Shown one piece after another: positions 23,891 to 36,100 of a DNA stretch of 64,000 nt (the stretch's first letter is position 1; every line of letters starts with the position of its first letter). This stretch comes from Zeus faber. Taxonomy: Eukaryota; Chordata; Actinopteri; Zeiformes; Zeidae. The stretch spans positions 31,242,839 through 31,306,838 of the forward strand of contig OY482849.1 of the NCBI GenBank assembly GCA_960531495.1, read 5' to 3'. Under the pieces are notes generated by a model. That model saw only the letters and a list, made by a program, of their open reading frames with translations. It searched no databases and had not been told where the DNA came from. The translations under genes were made by a program, and so were the position numbers.

Positions 23891-24990
23891 TAGCTGCAGG
23901 CAGCAATACACAGGGTCCAGTTTATTCCATTTAGGTGCACATTACAGTTTTTTTGGTTTCGGTTTGGTTTGAAATGCATCACAACTTACAAAGTTACAAA
24001 CATCCTGGAATACATCTGGACCAATCAACATGGATTTACATCTGCATGTTTCTCTTCTGGCGTTCAGTTTAAATATTCCTTAAAAACGGTGTTTTGAGAA
24101 ATATGATCATTCCTGGGTGACGCAGTACGGACACTGCATCACCCAGGAATTTAAGCGGCCTTTTTCTCTTGAATTATATTTTCGATAAGTTTTATTTCCA
24201 TGAAAAACTTTGGTATTTCAGTGAGTATTTACCATATCACGGCTTCTATTTTTCTGACGCCTCACTGGATCTTGAACACATCACTGAGTTGTGCTTTTGA
24301 GTGGATTCAATTCCATGTGGTCACAACTTTTTGTGGACTACTGTTTTTTCATATTTTTCATGAATCCGGCAAAGTAATGGGGACCAAAGAGATAAAATAT
24401 CAATCAAACAGATCCACACACATCTACCAGGTGAGAAAGTACATACATGTCCACATAAACACATCGTTTGTAATGTCGAACCAAATCAGAGTGACGGGAG
24501 TCTACACTGCACACTGGACACGGTCCGAAAGAACATTCCTAATCAGAGCCTGTACATTTATAGTAAATAGTATGATGACGTCATAAAGCGTTTTACTGTA
24601 AATCTCATCTCCTTCATTTTGGTTATGAATAGTGCCATTTCAGTCAAGCAGAACCAGCTGAATATTTGTGGTCAAATTTGGTTGGATTTTCACTAATATC
24701 TGCTCCGTTTATGGATCGATTTTGATGCAATTTAAAACCACAAGATGCTTGTGACATACCGCTTAAACGACACCTTAACTGCGTTCGTAGATTGTCATTA
24801 TTTTGTTCCAGTTAACTTTAGCCGCGTTGGACATAATTTGGCGTTGAATGCATTAGACCATGTCCGTGATTTCGGTCAAATTTGATTGGTTTTTCACTCA
24901 TATCTGCTCCATATGTGGACCACTTCAACCACTAGATGTTTGTGACATACCGGTACAAACCGTGTTCGTAGCTTCTGCCGTTCTTCTGTT
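23886..24990 (-). repeat. Dispersed repeat family A, copy 2
   Basis: Begins at an AAT run and shares AATATAGCTGCAGGCAGCAATACACAGGGTC-type and CGGTGTTTTGAGAAATATGATCA-type blocks with copies 1 and 3. It contains a hairpin at 24109-24150 and two diverged direct repeats (about 24671-24790 and 24874-24990) sharing ATCTGCTCC and GTGACATACCG. Its outer limits are uncertain. Confidence 0.5.
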
Positions 24991-25029
24991 TCAAATAGTT
25001 TTAGATTTAAAAAGGGCTGGACCCCTAAC

Positions 25030-25073
<44 letters not shown>
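25030..25073 (+). repeat. (AAT)n microsatellite
   Basis: A pure trinucleotide run of about 44 bp in the first intron of elmo2. Confidence 0.95.
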
Positions 25074-25076
<3 letters not shown>

Positions 25077-26449
25077 ATCACCTAATAGAAAGGTTTTGTT
25101 GGTCAGTCGCTCTCACAGCTTTCCCGTTGGAACCATTGAATCCGTTCGCCTGCAGACACAAAAATAAAGTCCAGTAAATGTTAAAAAATCAAGTAATTGG
25201 GTTCCAAGTAAAATCAAAGAAACACCGACACAAGTAGGCAGTAAAGGACAAATGATTGACGTTTAAAAACTCATAACACGTTGAGTTAACTGAATTAACT
25301 CCATCTGGGTGTGTCAGATTGTGAACATTTTTATCATATGATGTTTGTGAAATTACTATACTTTATCTGGTAGAAATCTTTATCAAAATACCTGCTTACA
25401 GAGTCAAAATCTCCTGCATTAGTCTTCGGTGCCTGTTTTTTTTTGTTTTTTTTACCTCACCTACATTGGGGCATTGGTGGAATTACGTTTCTTTCAAAAG
25501 AATTACAGATTTATGGAGGTAAACAGCAGAGGCAAACGCAAAACGCGTGATCATTACCACACCTCATGTGGTTTCGGGTCCCGTGATAATGCCCGCACGT
25601 TAATTCAATTCATTTCCATCATTGAGGATCTGCTTTTAAGTTTAAAGCAATTCCGTTAGCGTCGCATCTTCTCCACAGGAAGGTACTGTTACAGCCGGTA
25701 AAAACAAAACAAAACGAGGAGAACATAGACGACGTGGTAAAGCTGCTCCTGTTCCACTCCACTGGTGTACGTTTCAAAAGCTGAAGTTGTTGTTTTAATA
25801 TCTGACGCTGCTGTCTCCCGCCCTGCACCACCGTCCCCTTCGGACGAGGACTATTTGAAATCACTGCTTCAAATCAGGCTATTTTTAATGGCTGAGGAAA
25901 ATCCCCTATCCCATAATAAAGCCAAAACCTGAGGGAATTGACTTCCCAGCCAAATGCTCTGAAAGCCCCATGACAGAGGCCCGAGCACTTCTTCATGTCC
26001 ACGCATACTGTAAACAAGCAGCTTGCAAACACTAACACACACTGCAGAGGCTCATTCCATATCCCCTTTTTTTTTTTTTTTTTACTATTTTGACTGTTTT
26101 CATTTTTGAGTATAATGCCAAATGTTTTCTATGTTTGCCACTTGGTTGCGATGGAAATGTGTGCTGCTGTAACACAGCCATTTGCAGATAATCTAATCTA
26201 ATGTTGCCTGTGGTGTGGCTGAAGTGGCTTGTGCGTAACAATTAAATAAATAAGATAATATCATATCTCATTTTACAGTAGATAAAATGTGTAAATAAAT
26301 AATGGTAATGTAAATCACGATTAAAAATGCACAATATAATACCAACCATTTCCATTATCATTACAAACGATTGCGTTAAATTAGGCAACTGCAAAACAAG
26401 CATTCCCACCTCTCAGACAAAGCCTTGTTGTGGTCGTGATGCTAACGCT

Positions 26450-26700
26450 CTCACTGGATCTCTGTGGTAGCGTAGCAACACTTAGCTGGTAGCGTAGCAA
26501 CAATTAGCAAGTGGCCTGGCTGTTTTAAAGCACTTCTCCAACTCTTCCTCCGGTGACCCGGATGTTGACGCCATTTTATCCGTCTCCCCCTCTTCACGTC
26601 GGGGTACCAGCGCCGGGGTAACCGCCCGGAGGAAGGGAAACAAAACAAAACAAAAAAAACCCGGCGAACTGTGCGGCAACAAAGTTGAACATGCGCCGAT
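26450..26700 (-). promoter_or_regulatory. GC-rich stretch with promoter-like and uORF features
   Basis: On the minus strand, GATAAAATGGCGTCAACATC at about 26580-26561 holds an ATGGCG in good start context (26574). It opens a 30-codon frame (MASTSGSPEEELEKCFKTAR...) ending before a CCA|gtgaga donor-like site near 26455. It could be an alternative elmo2 leader exon with an upstream ORF, or the first exon of an unseen gene. Confidence 0.3.
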
Positions 26701-27364
26701 GCCGTCAGCCCCCTCTCCTCCTCACCCTGGATGCGGACGCTCCGCTCCGCTGACCGGGAACCAGCCCCACCCTCCACCACCACCACCCCCGCCCGTTCGC
26801 GTCCCGCCGCTCGGTGAACAGACGGACCGGGGGTCGCAGCGGGGATGCTGGAGCCTGGACGGGGCTCGGCGCACGCAGTGAACGCGCTGTTTACTGTTTA
26901 ATGATCTTTTTAAACAACAACAACAACAAAAAATATTTTATTCACTCGTTTCTTTCTCGCACAGCGTGCAAACGTTTCTTGGCTTTGGGAGGAATGAATC
27001 ACACATATACCACGGGCTGCAGGGGAACGACGGAAGGGCAACTCCATCGGCTGCGGAACGGAGTGGGTAGAGCAGCGGAACATAATAAAGCATCTACATA
27101 TGGAAAGAAAAAATGCAACAAGCGAAAAAATATACAGCACGAATAAATAAATAAATAAACAAGTGTATGAATATGTTCATGATTCACCAAAACGCATCGG
27201 TGTGTTTCTAACAGTTTCTTGCTTAATGTCACCTATCGACGTGATTCCGTGTGTCCACTGGCCGCTCCGCATGCTGCGTTTTGGGGGATGAGAGCGTTCA
27301 GACGCCGCCGTCACCGTGGGTCGTTGTGACCCGCGGACTCGCAGGGTTGGGGGAGAAAAACCGG

Positions 27365-27412
27365 ACGAATCGTCTGTTGTTGTTGTTGTTGTTGTTGTTG
27401 TTGTCGTTGTCA
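27365..27412 (+). repeat. (GTT)n trinucleotide run
   Basis: A short, nearly pure GTT run inside the CpG-rich region upstream of elmo2. Confidence 0.85.
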
Positions 27413-27752
27413 GGGGGGCGACGGCGCGTATCTGCGAGCGATGCAGAGGGCGAAGGCGAGCCGGGCGAGCCGTCTGCGTTGGCGCGACGCGGGGCGCCGG
27501 TCCCCGGGATAACGCACCGTTTTCACCGGGCGCTGCAGGTCGCAGCGGGTACTTTACATTTATTTAACCCCAATGATGCACCACCGGGCTGGTTAAACGG
27601 CATCGTCTTGCCTTAATAACACTTAATTGTCATGCTAATATTAACCCGTGATTGTGACTGTTGTATTATTATTCTTCTTCTTATTCTTATTATTCTTCTT
27701 CTTCTTCTTATTATTATTATTCTTATTATTCGCATGTTATCGCGTTACTCAC

Positions 27753-27900
27753 CTCGTAGCTGAGCCATCGGTGCTGCTTCGCTGGTCCCTCCCATCAAAC
27801 ACTTGGGGAATGCGCCGCACACGAGACCACGCCTTGTGGGCGTGACGCCACGCGGCGGCGCGTGCGTGCGTGCGCGAAACACCGCGAAAAGCGCGTCGCC
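27753..27900 (-). promoter_or_regulatory. elmo2: elmo2 leader exon and CpG-rich promoter
   Basis: A CpG-rich region spans about 27230-27980. On the minus strand a non-coding exon ends at 27753 (CTACGAG|gtgagt), which fits the acceptor at 23703 just before the elmo2 ATG. No TATA box is seen. The transcription start is not fixed and the right limit is a guess. Confidence 0.55.
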
Positions 27901-28061
27901 GCCGCCGAAAGACGCGAACGCGCTTCAGTTGATTTTGACGGTTTGACGGTGATGGATGCGCTGCGGGGGAGGACGAGGGAATGGAGCCAAAAGCTTGGTG
28001 ATTCAATAGTAAATAGATGGATGGAGGATGGAGGATGGAGGATGGATGGATACTGTAGATG

Positions 28062-28100
28062 TAAATTTCCCTGTTGTGGGTTTATCTTATCTTATCTTAG
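28062..28100 (+). repeat. SINE/LINE 3' tail fragment
   Basis: AAATTTCCCTGTTGTGGG followed by TTATC repeats. It matches the tail of the SINE at 1284-1510 and, reversed, a fragment at 63604-63640. Confidence 0.6.
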
Positions 28101-28104
28101 ATTG

Positions 28105-28505
28105 ATGAATGGACAGACAGACAGACAGACAGACAGACAGATAGATAGATAGATGGGCAGCCAGATAGAAATATAGACGGACGGACAGACAGATAGACGG
28201 ACGGACAGATAGACAGACAGACAGACAGACAGAAATATAGATAGATGGACAGACAGACAGATAGATAGGTAGATAGATAGACAGACAGAGAGAAATATAG
28301 ACAGACAGAGATATAGATAGACAGACAGACAGATAGATGGACGGACAGACAGACAGACAAAAATATAGATAGATGGACAGAGAGACAGATAGATAGGTAG
28401 ATAGATAGACGGACAGAGGGAAATATAGACAGACAGAAATATAGATGGACAGATAGACAGATAGATAGATGGACCGACAGATAGGAATATAGATGGATAA
28501 ATAAA
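28105..28505 (+). repeat. Tetranucleotide array (GACA/GATA/GACG)n
   Basis: About 400 bp of degenerate GACA, GATA and GACGG units with interspersed AAATATAGA blocks, giving higher-order repetition. Confidence 0.93.
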
Positions 28506-28509
28506 ATAA

Positions 28510-29330
28510 ACAGAATTATCAATATTTGAAGGCCATACACTGGATTGACACATGCAATACTAATGTTTACCTAACTGTATGTTTGAAATGAACGACTTAA
28601 CTTTCCTTATTCAGTATTTACATTTTTCTATTTGATGTAATCTTAACCAGTTTAAGTTGTAAAAACATAATAAAACCAGAAGCCTGTATTGAATTGCAAA
28701 TATTTGTACAAGCAATTGAGGAAGAGCAGGTGTTTTTTGACCATCTAATTTTTCTCTAATTTGACAAGACAGTTTTCCAAATAGCCTTCATTCTTTAAGC
28801 CATCATATCTACGCAGAGATCACAAAATCACATGTATTATCTTTCAAATTGCTCCCATCAGCCGATATACACAAAACAGTAAATTAGAAATTAAGCCCTA
28901 TGGGATTTTCAGGAGTATTCATATATTGTCTGTTTTTGACAAATGTGGACCATTTGGAAAGTGCATTATGCAATGGGAGCATAGAAGGCCACGTGGCGGG
29001 TGGACAAGACAGGTGAGTTCACATTGTTTCACACAGTGATGTAGGTTTGTTGAAAAAAAAATAAAAAAATAAAAAAAAGGATTTAATCACAATGTTTGTT
29101 TGTTTGTTTCAATAAATATTTCAACACCCTATGCTCTAACAATTCCATGTGTAGATTGTCCAAGGAGTGTTTCATCATAAAAATGAGGCCCCAAATAATC
29201 TGGACGTACCATATCAAGCCAAAACAAATTAAATAACCTTAAATAGCCTTTTAATGTCTCTTAACGTAAGCGGAGTTAGAAATGCATCATTTTATCTACT
29301 TGCGTTTCATCTGAAATAGGGGAGTTGAAT
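28510..29330. other. Spacer with no recognised feature
   Basis: AT-rich, with no convincing coding or repeat signal apart from short A runs near 29055. Confidence 0.55.
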
Positions 29331-29900
29331 GGCTGAAGTTGGACAGGGAAGATTGCTCCCCATGCAATATAGGTCCAATACTCCTGGCTCCCAATCCAAT
29401 TTCAAAATCAATACGGTATATGACAATAATTCTGTCATTCAGGACAGAATTGGATGGAAAGCTTGAAACATTTCCTCAGTCCTACCCATGGGAAAAAAAA
29501 ACCAGTGTATTGCTGCCTGGGTCCAATCCAGTCAACTTCCATTATTGGAAGGATATAAGGATCCACAATATTGGAGAGTCGTGTATTGATGGATCCTTTG
29601 TTACTTTCAAACAACTAAAAAAATAACACCTAACACACTCCTAATCTATTGGAGAAGCAACTTTAATTTTAATAGCGTTTCTTAGCGTGTCCATTGGAAC
29701 CAGAATCAGTATTGATTATTGGCATTCCTGAAAGCACATGTTATTTTCCTTACTCATTAGCGTAAAAAAGTCCTTGATGAAAGCATAGTTGACATAATAT
29801 TTTAGACTTAAAATGAACCATGAAATGGAGAGAAAGCGGTATGGGCCGAGTGGGGAATTGGGGAAAACAAAATTCTGTCACTTTATTTTTATTCATTTGC
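29330..29900 (+). mobile_element. LINE (L1/Tx1-like) ORF2 C-terminal remnant
   Basis: The 95-codon frame at 29339-29626 reads like the far C-terminal part of L1/Tx1-type ORF2 proteins in fish: a SYPWEKKT block, then NPVNFHYWKD, IRIHNIGE, and GSFVTFKQLKK. That order matches the usual W-x-NP..W-x-x-x-G(I/V)..(I/L)GD..F.SF..L pattern. No reverse transcriptase or endonuclease domain is present here, so the copy is truncated. The right limit is approximate. Confidence 0.5.
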
Positions 29901-32900
29901 AATATACCTATTGAATAGTTATATATTTATCTCCTGTATCACTATTTTCAAAGGATTCTTTTGGGGTCATAAATGGGAACAAACCATTTTGTTTTCACAT
30001 ATTTTGTGAGAAAAGATTCATTTGGATTTATCCATATTAGTCGTGCACTAAAGATAACCATCATCAGTATATTTCAATTTAAAAAAAAAGAAATCATTTG
30101 TTTTTATCCCCAGTGAAAAAGCAAACTTATCTCTCAAAAGTTTTCAGAGTTATTTGCTTTGGTCTTATCTCTTGAGGACATGCACACAATAACTGAAATC
30201 CTAAATATACAGCTCATGATTCTTTATTCAACACAGAAAACAGGTGTACAGAAAACAATATCCACAGCCTGGCTGAGTATGAAACATGGACGTACCTAGT
30301 GGGATGTTTGGGGGGGGGGGGCGTATAACTGTATACATAACTTTAACATTTTTCTGAAAATATAAAATCTCTGAATAGGGTTCACTCTTAAATATTTCAT
30401 GCATAAAATATTTTATTCATATGTTATTAATTAACTGGATGAAACAACCATATCCCAAATCTTATGAGGCATTTGTATGGCATCATGGAGCTTTTGTTTC
30501 TTTTTTAAGATACTAAACCAGCCACAGCTGTTCAGCAAAGTTCCCATTAAAATTGCTTGTATTTGACTTTTTAAAACCACCGCTGGAGAAAAAATGTAAA
30601 TAATGGCCGATTCATGTAAACCATCAAAAGTACAAGAAGAGCTGAGAGCAAAATACATACTTGCAACACTTCACCATAAATGTTTATCTGGAATACACAC
30701 TCACATATACAACTCTGTTTGTCATACACACAAGAAAACAATCAAATGATTAACTGCAACATCACAAATAGAAAAACAACTTAAGGCTTGTCATATATCA
30801 AAGAATTGGGCAAAGGGTGATGTAAACACCGCACAACTGTCAGCTGACTGGGTTCAGTACGTCAAATAATGTTGACAACATGCAAACGCAACCAAGCCAT
30901 CCTCCACTTTATCAGGTCTCTCACCATTCTTCAGTAAATTACAACACCAAAAATCAGAAAGGGACAAAAACACAGCCACAATATCACAACAGTGAATTTC
31001 TGATTGTTCGGATCATGAAAACAGAGCTTGGAATGTAGAAGTGAGTCACTGGAATCGTAAATCTGCCATAGGTTCAAATTAACAAGCTACAAGCTATAGA
31101 TCACGCTGAAATTGGAAAGCTTAAAACAATGAGGAGTGAACACAGGAAAAAATAAATTAGAAAAAGCATGATGGGAAGGGGTTATGCTTTTGCTGTGTTC
31201 AGCTCAGAGGTGGAAAGGCAAAGTTGGAGCTTTGTCCATCCAGGAAGTTTTAATGCGTGCACACTCCAGTGTCCGATTTCAAGCAAAGATAAACAATGAA
31301 TTCATGTTCAAATTTCACCTGGAGAGGTGAACAACGGGGCACAGTAATAAAGTCATATTTCTCAACCACATCTGAGCCCCGCTGCCTTGCACTTTATACA
31401 TAGACTACTTTACATAGAAGGGGTTTCTTGATGCAGCACTACAAAGATCCAGTTGCTACGATGAGGTCACAGACGGTTCATGTGGGAGAGCTAGGTTTAG
31501 CAGACAAATCATGCAATGTGCCATAACCTAGTCTACAACCACCAATCATACGACTAATGAGACACAATCCATAATCTATAGTTACCTGGACTCACAGTAA
31601 GCACAGTCATTCAATAAGAGTCACCAAAAAAATAAAAAGGGGTTTATATAAGGGAAATTAGAGACTTCAAATAAGCATCGTCGTTCTGACACCCAGGTCA
31701 CTCCATTAAGATAAAAAGTGATGGATCCTGCCACAGACCATGTGCAGCCTATGGAAGCCTACAGATTAACTGAAGCTCCATGCCGACGCTGACACCATGG
31801 TCACATTAAGGCAGCAATGGCAGAAACTCAAGAAGAGATTTCCATTGGCTTAGAATGACAATTATTTTTAAATTGTTGTTTTAGGATTTTTATTGTCTAG
31901 GAGTATGTCCTAGACAATAATCTATTTCCCTCAAACACAAAATAGAAATATTAGCATACGCAGAAAACTGAAATAGATAGCCACGTGTTTTTACTCAATG
32001 GACATTTATCAATTTATAATTTAACTTTAGGAGCAGACCATATATTCAACTTGCCCTCGTCCTATGTATTTTGGGCTTCATATCAAGCTGGTGTTAGACA
32101 ATTGGTGCTAGTATTAAGAATAATGCACATCATTTGAGCCTCTCTCTAATACAAGACTTTTACCACTTTATAAACACACACAAAATGGTCAGCTGTTTCA
32201 AAAGCCAGTCAAAAGCTACCCACTTACTCAGGTCTTTCCATGGCTTTTTGGAAGCTTTAACGTGTAAACATTTTAGGTTAAGTATTGTCCATTCAATATC
32301 ATGCATTAAACCAAAACAATTTTTATTGGGAAGGCCATTTAGCCAGGATGCATTCTCAAACTGAATTTATTGAATTTCAAATTGACACATTCACACATGT
32401 TTGCGTTTAATGGTACAATGTAGGGATTTGGTTCTTTAGTTTCTTATTCACTGCAACTGAAGTTTTGTTTTCAGCTTCATTTAGAGAAAATGTGTTAAAA
32501 TGTGTTAGGTCAGGAGGTAGTGTGAAAACCTTTTACAGCAATGATTATATCTACTATTTTCAACAGCCAGCTGCGTTGATGTCAAAGCTAAATCTTCCAA
32601 TGAGCAGAAATGGGCGCATTCTGTATATCCATTCATAGACTTTTCGACATCCATACGCGTACTTCCATGACGGTGTGCCAAATGCCCATCAATTCATCTG
32701 ATATAAACACTTATTTATTCATATAATATGAAATTATGATCCTATTTACATTGATGTTAAATTTAAAATTCTTGTGATAATAACACATGGTAAAAACAAA
32801 ACTGTCACTCAAGACATTTGTAGTTATTCAAGAAAGCCCAATTTAACTTCAACTGCAAGGATTCACACACACGTTTATATATTCACAGTATGTGTATGTA

Positions 32901-32940
32901 TGTATATACACATACATACACACAGAGTATATATACACGT
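29900..32940. other. Spacer and possible arfgap1 3' UTR
   Basis: No protein is recognised. Several minus-strand AATAAA signals (plus-strand TTTATT at 32322-32327 and 31889-31894, and near 30222) could end arfgap1, whose stop codon is at 33160. A G-run lies at 30309-30321. Confidence 0.45.
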
Positions 32941-32949
32941 ATATACTGT

Positions 32950-33070
<121 letters not shown>

Positions 33071-33159
33071 CCAAACCAGCTCTTGAAAGTGCCTATGAGA
33101 TGGAGAGATGAGAAAGTACCAGTTTAGGAGAGGTAAGAAAGTGCATGTGTGTGGGGCCA

Positions 33160-36100
33160 CTACCAGCCTGCGTTATCCCAGCTCTCCTCTGCAGGCTTAG
33201 TGGGGCTCTTCTTCCCCTTGGCCTCATCTGTATTTGCCCAGTTGTTGTCCCAAGCCTCCCAGCTGTCTCCTGTGCTGTGTTTGTTGTTTGACGCAGCCGC
33301 GTCCGAGCCCCAATTGTCCCAACTGTCGGAGCTCTTCTTCGCAGAATTGTCTGCGATGGTCCAACTATCGCTACTGGGAGATTTCTTGGGCTTTAAGGAG
33401 CTGTTGCTACCAAAGGTTTCCCAGAAGTCCTTTGCGGGAGGAGGCTGAGTGGAGCCTCCCTGGTAGCCTTCAGCGGCATCCATATTCTGGTAGCTCTCTC
33501 CAGTGGACCTATAAGACATTTCAGTTAGTTTACTTTTCTTTGAGTGGTTAGTATACACTATACATACTGTATATTATACATGGTTAAAGGCTAGGCTATT
33601 GTTGAGTACAGAAGTAAATGTAAAGTAAAGTAAAGTAAAAGTAAATGTGTAACAATTACCCATCTTCCGTCTTTCCGGAGAAGAGAGTGGTCAATTTTGA
33701 GCCAGCACCCTGAACCTGAGAAAATAATAGTTGACTTCAGATGAAAAAAATCCAGTGTAAAGTAAAAGTTTGATTTGTACTGAAATCACGCATGAATCTT
33801 GTTCTATTGGCTATTTAGGCATACTGTGCTACAACATGACTTTTTACTTTTCTTCATATATTAGGGGTATGGAGATTGGTATAAACGAAATCCAGCTAAA
33901 TGTAATAGCAATTCATTGAAATAAGATGCAATTAAGAATATGCATGTTAGTAATGAATGCTTTACCTGCAAATGTCACCATTTATTTTTGGTTTTACAAA
34001 ATAATTGACAGTTATGTTTACACAAGTTTACTATAGCTCACCTATTTTCACCAACCAAGACCATGCATACACTCAAATTGTGAAATGATTACATATTCGC
34101 TGTTGGGATAACAGATTGCTCTCTCTCTCTCTATCTATCGGGTCTGTCAGGATCACAAAACTTTTGTTGGCGATTATCATACAAATAATTGCGATTTACA
34201 ATTGAATTGTCCCTTATCTGCAGTTCATGCCTCTATCACAGTATAAGCCGATAATAACGTTATAACACACATACCTTAGGAAGGAAAATACATGCATTTT
34301 GTAACATAAAACTTTGGGTTGACAGTGATCGCGATTGTGGCGCCACCCCTTGCGGCCGCCTGCGCGAGCACCGTGTGTCGATTACGCACATTTGAGTATT
34401 TTTCGAGCTTATAGAGCTTATTGTGCGTAATCACCGGGTGTCATGACATTTCACTGCATATATGTACGACCGTATGTGTATGTATGTGACAAATAATCTC
34501 TTGAACTTGAACTTGAACACAACTCTGAAATCTATCAACTGAACTAGTGTTTACAATAAGAAATGTCTGCAAACATCACAAATAACTACTTACCACCAGA
34601 AAACCGGCAGCAAAAAAAAGTAGGATATTAAATTAATATATTGTTCAAATATACATCATCAGATCCAAACCAGTCTCCCTTCAGGAATCTTGGAAAATAA
34701 CAAAAACTACTTCTATATAATATTTCCGTATTCGGAGTGGCCTGAATGGAAAAGTATCAATTGGCAATGAGCAGAAGTAGTGAAGGATTATGGGCCATCT
34801 TCCTTTCTCGGGAGGCTGGTTGTGAGTCTGTGCAGAGTGGCAGAGGTCTGTCCTCCACCAGCCTACCTTGGTGGCCAGCCCAGTGATCCCCACTGCCATT
34901 TCATCTAGCAATTTCCCCTCTTTAACCTGGGTGAGCCATTGTGAGAAAAGACACTCAAAAACACATCTTTGTCAAGCTCAGTTAGAGCATGGGTTGTTTC
35001 ACAGTATCAGGTTATTTCTAACATTTTTACAGTATTATCAACAAACAGTTATTCTTTGCTCGGTGCTCTACAAAAAAAAAAAGAAAAAAAAAAAAGGCTG
35101 AATTGTGTGGTTTTCTATTACACACTCTAAGTAACATAGGTATACACTATGTATATATTCTAAAGCAGCGATGCCAAAAGTACATTAAGAGACAAAAGCA
35201 ACAGTTGATGTGGCACACTAACATATTCAACCAAGTTTTCTTGGTCCTGGATCCTTTCCATCAGTCATGTTAAAAATATTTGAAAGGTTATGGGGGGGGT
35301 CATTTAACGCCGAGTTGTAAACAGGACAAAGGGAAAGCGGCCATTTTTTTTAACTTTGTGAGTGAACATGTCAAATATACTCGGGGCGATATTCAGAATC
35401 AAGGCTAGAGAAACCTACAGTATTGGAGACACGCCAGTGAGTGAGGTTATATGTAAAATTATCCCATGTTTGGATTTTCCTATGTTGTGCAGTGTGGTTA
35501 AATTAAATATTCTGAACTTTCTGTTTAGCCTCCAGTTCCAAAAGGCTCTGAGAAACAGGATGAACCAGGACATTGGCTCCTAAGCTAATTAGAGTTGCCT
35601 CTACTTAATCGAGATGATGCATTAGTTTGTCAGAGATTCTCATTATTGTGATGAATGCCTTGTAAGGGGCCTAAACATCAATGATGACATTTGTTTTTAC
35701 TGAGAGCGGGAGTTGTGTCTAATCAGTGCTTGTCAGGTTTCTGCATAGTTCTGGCTGTTCCTAACCGGTTGAATCTCCAGCCTTGTTGCTCTACATTTAA
35801 CAGGGAACGCCATGGAAATAATTGCTTTCGTCACCTAATGTTAAAAAAATAATTAACGCAGACATATTCCAAAGCATATGCTGTTGAAAATGCACATTCA
35901 CATCTGAAGCCGTTTTGTTCTGAAGCACTACAGCCCACCACCAAAACAACAACAACTTCAAACATCAATGTTACCTTTTCTTGGGTGGGTTTGATAACAT
36001 TCTCATTTATTGTCTGTCCTAACTCTGTGGCCTAGTTGGAAATGAGAGGGAAGAATTCACTTGAAATGAAAAAGAAAAGTTCAACATCCATAATGCAAAA

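Larger units (their letters stand above)
23701..27752 (-). other. elmo2: First intron of elmo2
   Basis: The coding exon begins two bases before the ATG: an acaacag acceptor ends at 23703. The likely donor is gtgagt at 27752-27747. The intron holds dispersed-repeat copy 2 (from 23886), an AAT array at 25030-25073 and a GC-rich, promoter-like stretch near 26450-26880. No other gene was recognised. Confidence 0.55.

Noticed and set aside
24200-24586. 128-codon plus-strand frame
   Set aside because: It lies in a dispersed repeat within the elmo2 first intron and has no recognisable motif.
28105-28505. CRISPR-like array of regular repeats
   Set aside because: It is a degenerate tetranucleotide microsatellite without spacers; the genome is vertebrate.
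28092-28553. 150-codon Ser/Leu/Cys-rich minus-strand frames
   Set aside because: They translate the GACA/GATA array and have no gene features.
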